Shown here: one piece after another, positions 1 through 5,123 of the stretch | Numbering within the stretch: the first letter of the stretch is position 1 | Layout of the letters: each line of letters begins with the position of its first letter | Source of the DNA: Bacteroidota bacterium | GTDB taxonomy: Bacteria; Bacteroidota; Bacteroidia; Bacteroidales; GCA-2748055 | Reading direction: 5' to 3' | NCBI GenBank assembly: GCA_030642565.1 | Contig: DAOWNM010000211.1 | Coordinates: 1 to 5,123 of the forward strand | Length of the DNA stretch: 5,123 nt | Notes under the pieces: generated by a model | Told to the model about the DNA's origin: nothing | The model's database searches: none | What the model saw: only the letters and a program-made list of their open reading frames with translations | Program-made: the position numbers and the translations under genes

Positions 1-2704
1 AAGTGGACTGATGGAAGTTGCGCTGGTAGGAGGGGTGGCACTGGCCCTGGTTGTTACTCCTTTCCTGGTGTCTGCCGGAATCAGCATTCATGAAATTCTC
101 TATGGGGGGATGGGGAGCCTGATTGTGGCCACCGGGGCCCAGATGTATATTCTGTCACGCCCTGGAAAGCAGGGTGGAGGATACAGAAACAGGAGCGGCA
201 GTGCCGGTCCGATCAGGTTGTTCGCCCATCGGTATACGGCTTTGATGGCATCTTTTGTGGTGATAGGGGTGGCCATATCTGTACTGTTGCAATACGAATT
301 TCTTTCCGTGACCCAGAGCAGGTTTCACGGAGGAATCGAACTTGTTGAATTCCTGGGTTTCTTCTTTGGGATCGGTGTGTTGCTGGCGTGGATAATGAAA
401 CGGTTCTTTTTTCATTGGATTAAAAGCAAATTCGGGATCAGGATGACCCTGTTGCTGATGCCTGTTGTGTTGCTGCTTTTGACTATTCCTGCATCAATAT
501 TAGGAGAAGGTTATGGTTATGGAGGCGGGATACAGCTTTTTACCTATTTCTTCCTGCTGGTTGTACTGTCCAATCTTTTCAGCCGCTCCATGAAAGAATC
601 CATGGAAAATCCTTCCATGAACCTGATCTTTCAATCTCTTAATCCAAGGGAGAGAGAGAATGTTCAATCGGGTATTGAAGGAGTATTCACTCAGATTGGA
701 GTCTTCTCTGCCGGACTTTTCCTCTCGCTGTTTATAATGCTTCGGTTCGTTGAGTTGTACCATGTGACTTATGTATTGTTTGGATTACTGTTGATCTGGT
801 TTGTGGTGGGTCTTTCACTTTACCGAAGTTATCACAGGTTGTTGAAGATGACACTGGAATCGGACCGGATTCTTGATCCGTTTGACCTGAGCCTGGAGAA
901 GATTGAACAGTTTGACCTGGAGCATTCTGCATTCTCAATGGAACTGATCGAATTCAATCCCTATTTTTTTCATTTTGTATCCAGGGAGCGTCTGCTCTCT
1001 TTGTTGTCCCATTCCGATCCAATGGTACGCAGGGTGATCTGGGATCATATTTTGAAATCTTCACCAGGATTGACGGATATAACTATAAGCCAAATGCTTG
1101 TGAATGAAAGAGAGCCAGATATCAAGGAGAGGATCAGGCTATTGAAGAAGCGCAAGCTAAAATCAAAATTAGGTTTACAGGAGGCCTTTATCAGGGAGCG
1201 ACTCAATAAATTCAACAAAGTTGAAAGTGAGCCTGATAACTCCATCGGTGAGGTGTTTCATTCCGGGACAAGTCATGAGATTCTGGCAGCACTTTATTAT
1301 GTTGCTGATGCAAAGGACCGGACGTTTCTTCCGCAGGTCATTTCACTTTTCAGGGACCGTGATCCGGACATTCAGGGTGTAGCCATCTCTACTGCAGGTT
1401 ATCTTGATCTGGGGGGTAATGCCCATAAAATAATCGATTTACTCAATGATCCTGTGCTCTACCAGACCGCCTGGTCGACTCTGGTTAAACAGGGTGAAAA
1501 TGTGCTTGATGAACTGGAGATGGCCTTTTATAAACCTGATGCGGATATCAGGTTGCAAACACGCATAGTATCGGTTATTTCGTCTATTGGTGGTGAGCGT
1601 GCTGTTCAACTTTTGCTGCAGAAGCTGGAGTATCAGCATCGTGACGTGTTTCATTCAGTTGTTCAGGGATTATATGCGAATAATTTTGAAGCGACAGTGA
1701 TTCAGGAAGCGCAGATTCAGAATGCCATTCTTAGAATGATCCAGGCAGGAACCTGGATCATGGCTGCAAAAATTTCTGTTCGAACCGATGATCCGGGAGG
1801 TTGCCTTGCCAGGGTGATTGATCTGGAGATATGGGAGGTTAATGAGTTGATCCTGATGTTGTTGACAATGATCTATGATCGAAGGTCGGTACGAAGGATT
1901 AAAATAAGTTTGCTTGACCGGCAATCGGATGACCGCCAGATGGCTATCGAGTTACTGGAATTGTTGGTGAGGGAGCCCTTAAAGGCGGTTCTGGTATCCT
2001 ATTTTCATGATGTATCGGTCAGAGAGAAACTGGACAAACTTAAAGAGTTATATCACATTGATGTTTTTCCGGTCGATTTGCTGTTAAAGAGGATTCTGAA
2101 TCGTAACGGAGCCCAGATGGGAGATTTCATAAAGATTAGTGTACTGGACAGGGTGGGAAATGTAGCGCGGTATTTTGATGAACAACAGATCATTGCACAG
2201 GGATTTCATCCCAATCCCAGGATCAGGGAGATCGCAGCCCAGCTGTTGCGTAAGAACAATCCGGAGCAGTATGATCTGGTGACTGAAAGGCTCGATTTTC
2301 CTGACAATAGTTTTCCGGGACATGAGGATATGGTCCGCTGGTACCTGGATACCACTATGAGACTGACCTCGTGGAAGTTATTTATGAATGTTGGAATTAA
2401 CTCTCTGTTTAAACTTGTCTCCATTGCCAGACCCTTTTCAGACGAGTGGTCGGCCGATGGAGACTCTGTAATTCTTGCCAGATCTGTATCTGCTGAAGAA
2501 TATACTACCCTTTCAAACGGAATTGCAATAATTGCTGCTTATCAACCCGAAATTTTGGAGCAGATTCGTTATCTTGGCACCATCGGAGCATGTGAGACCT
2601 TTCTGATTGATCGAAAGGAATTTGTTGAACTTTTGTTTGACGAAAGAAGTCTATTGCATGTTTTTTGTAGTTTCCTGAATCAGGCTTCTCAAGAGACGTT
2701 TTAG
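1..2704 (+). CDS. MFS-type (ATP/ADP translocase-like) membrane protein with C-terminal HEAT-like repeats, 5'-truncated
   Basis: The first visible in-frame codon is at position 2 and the frame is open to the left edge. The ATG at 11 has no ribosome binding site and falls at a membrane helix, so the real start is probably upstream. Counting from that ATG (897 residues, stop TAG at 2702), hydrophobic helices lie near residues 2-21, 25-48, 75-98, 110-130, 143-163, 174-190, 226-246 and 250-271. A basic, Gly/Ser-rich loop at 49-74 fits the central TM6-TM7 loop of a 12-helix MFS protein, which puts about four helices outside the window. Residues 190-240, with an NPRER motif and a following GIEGVF...G..SAGLFL pattern, resemble the ATP/ADP-translocase-like (Npt) branch. 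Residues about 320-760 are soluble paired helices of HEAT/ARM type, clearest at 325-350 and 420-480. The tail at about 785-892 ends in a DRKEFVELL...LL segment like the last helix of cyclic-nucleotide-binding domains. Transport activity and substrate cannot be inferred; a sensor or scaffold role is equally possible. The coding call is firm, the MFS and HEAT calls are good, and the Npt link is moderate. Confidence 0.87.
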   Translation, partial: SGLMEVALVGGVALALVVTPFLVSAGISIHEILYGGMGSLIVATGAQMYILSRPGKQGGGYRNRSGSAGPIRLFAHRYTALMASFVVIGVAISVLLQYEFLSVTQSRFHGGIELVEFLGFFFGIGVLLAWIMKRFFFHWIKSKFGIRMTLLLMPVVLLLLTIPASILGEGYGYGGGIQLFTYFFLLVVLSNLFSRSMKESMENPSMNLIFQSLNPRERENVQSGIEGVFTQIGVFSAGLFLSLFIMLRFVELYHVTYVLFGLLLIWFVVGLSLYRSYHRLLKMTLESDRILDPFDLSLEKIEQFDLEHSAFSMELIEFNPYFFHFVSRERLLSLLSHSDPMVRRVIWDHILKSSPGLTDITISQMLVNEREPDIKERIRLLKKRKLKSKLGLQEAFIRERLNKFNKVESEPDNSIGEVFHSGTSHEILAALYYVADAKDRTFLPQVISLFRDRDPDIQGVAISTAGYLDLGGNAHKIIDLLNDPVLYQTAWSTLVKQGENVLDELEMAFYKPDADIRLQTRIVSVISSIGGERAVQLLLQKLEYQHRDVFHSVVQGLYANNFEATVIQEAQIQNAILRMIQAGTWIMAAKISVRTDDPGGCLARVIDLEIWEVNELILMLLTMIYDRRSVRRIKISLLDRQSDDRQMAIELLELLVREPLKAVLVSYFHDVSVREKLDKLKELYHIDVFPVDLLLKRILNRNGAQMGDFIKISVLDRVGNVARYFDEQQIIAQGFHPNPRIREIAAQLLRKNNPEQYDLVTERLDFPDNSFPGHEDMVRWYLDTTMRLTSWKLFMNVGINSLFKLVSIARPFSDEWSADGDSVILARSVSAEEYTTLSNGIAIIAAYQPEILEQIRYLGTIGACETFLIDRKEFVELLFDERSLLHVFCSFLNQASQETF

Positions 2705-2736
2705 GATTCGGGAAATGCGATTATTGATATTAATTT

Positions 2737-5123
2737 ATGGGTGAACCCTCAATGATAAATACCGGGGTGCTACAGAGGAATCCTTTTCCAGGCAGCAGGC
2801 CTTTTTTTTCAGCTGAAGATCAACTTTTCTTTGGCCGGGATGACGCTGTTTCTGAGTTACTCAAAATTCTACTGAAAAGAAGGTTTGTGGCGCTGGTTGG
2901 GGCATCTGCGTGTGGAAAAACCTCTCTGATTCAGTCAGGGGTCATTCCCGCTCTTCTTTCCGATATGAAGGAGGAGTGGGTTCCTGTATATATCCGGCCG
3001 GGAAAACGTCCTATGGAGAGCCTGATCAGGGGAGTTCAGCGGGTTTTCTCAAAAAAGATTTCAGAATCTGATGTCCACTCCTTTCTCAAAAGTTCACAAA
3101 GTATAGGTGATTTTCTTATTGAAAAAGGTCTGGGTAACTACCATTATTTTCTTGTGGTGGACCAGTTTGAGGAGCTTTTCACATGGCCCGCAGTTGTAAA
3201 AAAGAGGAAAAGCGGGAAAAATCCTGATGCCCTGCACTTCATTAACCACCTGATGCGGTTGGTTGATAAGGAGGAACCCCGGATCTTTCTGATGCTTTCG
3301 ATCAGGTCCGATTTTCTGGACTATTGTTCAACCTATCGAGAGCTTACTGAACACCTTAACAAGAGCAAATACCTGCTTCCTCAAATGAACCGGAATGACC
3401 TCGCGGTAGCCATACTGGAACCCTTCCGTGTGGTGGGAGTTGCAGTGGAGCCTGGGTTTGAGGAGTATCTTCTGAATGATCTGGAGGAGGTGGAACCGCA
3501 GCTGCCCTTGCTGCAGCATGCTCTGAAGCAAACTTGGAATCAATGGAAAAGGCGGGGGAGGACTGACCAGCCCATTACACTGGATGATTACCAGTCCAGT
3601 GGAGCCATACGTGGTGGATTGAGCAGGGATCTGGAAAATTTATATCAGTCGCTGGAATTCTATCAGAAAGAGATCTGTGAGCGTATTTTCAAAACCATCG
3701 CTTTTAAAACAGGCCGACAGGAGGCCTTCAGCCGAAGGACATCCCTGGGTAATATATCCAGGATTGCAAAATGTAGCGTGGAACGGGTCCTGGAGGTGGT
3801 CGAAATTTTTGATAAAGCGGGGCATCCATTTCTTAACAATCGGCCTTTGGAACCATTGTCATCCGAGAGTAGGATTGAGCTATCCCACGAATCGCTGATC
3901 AACATTTGGGACAGGCTCCATCAATGGGTGGATGAAGAGGATGAATCCATAAGGATGTATCTGAAACTGTCAAAAGCATCTGCGATGTATCAGCAGGGTA
4001 AAGGGGTGCTTCTGGCAGCTTCTGAATTGCAAAAGGCCATTGACTGGAAAAAATCACAGAACCTGACACCCGCCTGGGGTATTCAGTTCGATCCAGCCTT
4101 TGAGAGGGCTATGGTTTTCCTGAATACCAGTGAGGAGGAGTATATCTGGACCGAGAAACGAAAAATCATACTTCAGCGCAGGAAACGAATTCTGAACCGT
4201 TCCATTTTTGTTGGATGTATCGTGATTGCTGCAGCCGTTGCCCTGGTTATTTATATCTCCCAAAACAGGCCTGTTGAAACAGATCAGCAGGTTCAGACAG
4301 TTGCGCAGGAACCTTTATTTGAACAGCATTCAGAACAACTCCCCAAAACAGATGATCGTCAGGTAACAGAGGAAGTAACGCTACAGCCCCAGGATAATCA
4401 GGAGGTGGAGCAGGTGACTGAAGAGGTTGAAGACCTGGTGGTTGCTGATCGAGAGGGGACAACGACGGATGTTGTAGCAATACAACCTGAACCCGAAGTA
4501 ACCACAAATGAACAACCTGAACCAGTCTCTACCAGATCCAGGGAGACGGAAATTTTGCTAACCATCGCAAAAGATGTAGCTTACCGGAGCGTGGGTATTT
4601 CCAGAAATACTGATCTCCAGGGGTTGCTTGCATATCAGGCCTACCTGATGAACAAGAAGTACGAGGGAAATGCTTTTGATCCGGATATCTATAAGGGTCT
4701 CTATGAAGCATTGAAAAAGCTGATTTCGCCGGCTTATAACATCTATCCAAACCTGAGACATTCCATCAGGGCCATGGAGTGGCTCGACAGATCAGGGAGT
4801 ATCCTGGCCGCCAGCAGCGATGGCAGTATTAAAATTTTATCTGGAAATATTGCCGACCGGTCTGCACAGATTAATCTTGCAGGAACAGGATTTAACAATG
4901 AGTGTCTGGGATTAAGTCCTGATGAGCGTATTGCCGCGGTTGGAACCAGTGGGGGAGGCATGCTCTTTATTGAGTTGGAGAACAGGGGAGAGGTGATACA
5001 CCAAAACAGCGAGCAGGGTGAGGTTGTTCTTTTTATAGAGAACCTGGGAAGTAGTGGAAGTTTCCTGTCGGCAGGTATCGATAACAAAATCCTGAAGTGG
5101 GACTACAGCAGTTTCTCCCCTAC
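2737..5123 (+). CDS. nSTAND1-type STAND NTPase with internal transmembrane helix and WD40 propeller, 3'-truncated
   Basis: The frame runs 795 codons from ATG 2737 to the right edge without a stop; an in-frame TAA at 2731 limits the start. ATG 2752 is an alternative, but neither start has a Shine-Dalgarno sequence. Numbering is from 2737. Residues 14-45 (NPFPGSRPF, then LFFGRDD) are the usual nSTAND1 entry. Walker A is G55-T62 (GASACGKT), Walker B is LVVDQFEELF at 139-148, and a sensor-like RSDF is at 190-193. LPLLQHAL (256-263), a GGL motif near 293-295 and SHESLI (383-388) followed by W391 mark the helical and winged-helix parts. Family knowledge: STAND proteins use ATP binding and oligomerisation as a switch after a sensor domain detects a signal. 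Residues 474-488 carry eight Lys/Arg just before a membrane helix (490-507). Then come an acidic Q/E/P/V-rich linker (509-603), a helical segment (604-662, with LLAYQAYLMN) and WD40-like strands at about 673-696, 721-747 and 761-790 (ending ILKWDY). No effector domain precedes the NTPase. It lies 32 bases after the MFS-HEAT gene and is probably in its operon. The ligand and output are unknown. Confidence 0.93.
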   Translation, partial: MGEPSMINTGVLQRNPFPGSRPFFSAEDQLFFGRDDAVSELLKILLKRRFVALVGASACGKTSLIQSGVIPALLSDMKEEWVPVYIRPGKRPMESLIRGVQRVFSKKISESDVHSFLKSSQSIGDFLIEKGLGNYHYFLVVDQFEELFTWPAVVKKRKSGKNPDALHFINHLMRLVDKEEPRIFLMLSIRSDFLDYCSTYRELTEHLNKSKYLLPQMNRNDLAVAILEPFRVVGVAVEPGFEEYLLNDLEEVEPQLPLLQHALKQTWNQWKRRGRTDQPITLDDYQSSGAIRGGLSRDLENLYQSLEFYQKEICERIFKTIAFKTGRQEAFSRRTSLGNISRIAKCSVERVLEVVEIFDKAGHPFLNNRPLEPLSSESRIELSHESLINIWDRLHQWVDEEDESIRMYLKLSKASAMYQQGKGVLLAASELQKAIDWKKSQNLTPAWGIQFDPAFERAMVFLNTSEEEYIWTEKRKIILQRRKRILNRSIFVGCIVIAAAVALVIYISQNRPVETDQQVQTVAQEPLFEQHSEQLPKTDDRQVTEEVTLQPQDNQEVEQVTEEVEDLVVADREGTTTDVVAIQPEPEVTTNEQPEPVSTRSRETEILLTIAKDVAYRSVGISRNTDLQGLLAYQAYLMNKKYEGNAFDPDIYKGLYEALKKLISPAYNIYPNLRHSIRAMEWLDRSGSILAASSDGSIKILSGNIADRSAQINLAGTGFNNECLGLSPDERIAAVGTSGGGMLFIELENRGEVIHQNSEQGEVVLFIENLGSSGSFLSAGIDNKILKWDYSSFSP
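4204..4257 (+). other. Transmembrane helix of the STAND protein
   Basis: This stretch encodes residues 490-507, an uninterrupted hydrophobic segment (I, V, A, L, G with one Cys and one Tyr). Eight Lys/Arg lie within the fifteen residues before it, and the sequence after it is acidic. By the positive-inside rule the NTPase half is cytosolic and the chain after the helix faces the periplasm. A membrane helix between NTPase and WD40 parts is seen in other nSTAND1-WD40 proteins, so its presence is not unique. The predicted sidedness is inference. Confidence 0.85.
4261..4545 (+). other. Acidic Gln/Glu/Pro/Val-rich low-complexity linker of the STAND protein
   Basis: This stretch encodes residues 509-603. 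It has roughly four times as many Asp/Glu as Lys/Arg, many Gln, no Cys, Trp or Tyr and a single Phe, so it is probably disordered or extended. QPEP occurs twice ten residues apart. It separates the membrane helix from the helical pre-propeller segment. The composition recalls extended periplasmic spacers such as that of TonB; this is a comparison of character, not homology. Confidence 0.75.
4482..4523 (+). repeat. 12-base direct repeat, 30-base period, in frame
   Basis: The 12-mer ACAACCTGAACC occurs at 4482-4493 and again at 4512-4523, exactly 30 bases (ten codons) apart, and both copies encode QPEP. It lies in the low-complexity linker and may be the trace of a small tandem duplication or slippage. 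It is too short to be a mobile or regulatory element. Confidence 0.6.
4762..5106 (+). other. Start of a WD40-type beta-propeller in the STAND protein
   Basis: This stretch encodes residues about 676-790. Three successive units show the WD-repeat rhythm: a hydrophobic strand, a turn with a D/G pair, then a short hydrophobic strand. The first reads AMEWL...ILAASSDGSIKIL. The second contains LGLSPDERIAAVGTSGGG. The third contains FLSAGIDNKILKWDY with the typical D-x-x-I-x-x-W ending. A full propeller needs about seven units, so four or more, and the stop codon, should lie beyond the right edge. The propeller is the likely sensor or partner-binding part. Confidence 0.8.

Noticed and set aside
11..13. 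ATG at 11 as the true start of the first gene
   Set aside because: The frame stays open to the window edge and no ribosome binding site is visible. Starting here would leave only eight of the twelve helices expected for the fold, so the gene most likely begins upstream.
2705..2736. Possible promoter or terminator in the gap between the two genes
   Set aside because: The 32 bases are A/T-rich but hold no stable hairpin with a T-run. TAATTTAT only partly resembles the Bacteroidota -7 element (TAnnTTTG), and no matching -33 element is correctly spaced. Read-through from the first gene is simpler.
2739..2748. Small inverted repeat GGGTGAACCC at the start of the STAND gene
   Set aside because: The stem is three to four base pairs with a tiny loop, which is expected by chance and too weak to call an operator or attenuator.
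3677..3898. 73-codon + strand frame inside the STAND gene
   Set aside because: It is out of frame with the NTPase, which has conserved motifs across the same stretch, and its product has no recognisable feature.
4743..5087. Antisense open frame of 114 codons on the - strand
   Set aside because: It lies wholly inside the conserved pre-propeller and WD40 coding region. Its translation shows no domain, signal or membrane pattern, and no ribosome binding site was recognised. It is a shadow of the + strand gene.

Overview
The window holds two protein-coding genes on the + strand, 32 bases apart, and both are cut by the window edges. No RNA gene, mobile element, CRISPR array or clear terminator was seen. 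The moderate GC content, the lack of Shine-Dalgarno sequences with an A/T-rich stretch before the second start, and the family make-up suggest a member of the Bacteroidota. This is inference from general character, not from a marker gene.

Region 1 (1-2704) is the 3' part of a gene for a large membrane protein. The visible part has eight hydrophobic helices that fit TM5 to TM12 of a major-facilitator fold, with a signature resembling the ATP/ADP-translocase-like (Npt) branch. A cytosolic helical-repeat (HEAT-like) region of about 500 residues follows, then a short C-terminal tail that may be a decayed cyclic-nucleotide-binding-like domain. The reading frame is open to the left edge, so the true start and probably about four membrane helices lie outside.

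Region 2 (2737-5123) is the first 795 codons of a gene with no stop before the right edge. It encodes a STAND-class NTPase (nSTAND1 type) with Walker A, Walker B, an RSDF sensor-like motif and a winged-helix-like region ending in SHESLI. These are followed by a strongly basic stretch, one transmembrane helix, an acidic Gln/Glu/Pro/Val-rich linker of about 95 residues, a conserved helical pre-propeller segment and the first WD40-type blades. There is no effector domain before the NTPase.

The close co-directional spacing suggests co-transcription. Both proteins sit in the inner membrane with large cytosolic parts: a helical-repeat scaffold on one and a nucleotide switch on the other. A membrane-based sensing or signalling module is a reasonable hypothesis, but the sequence does not show its input, its output or whether it serves in defence.
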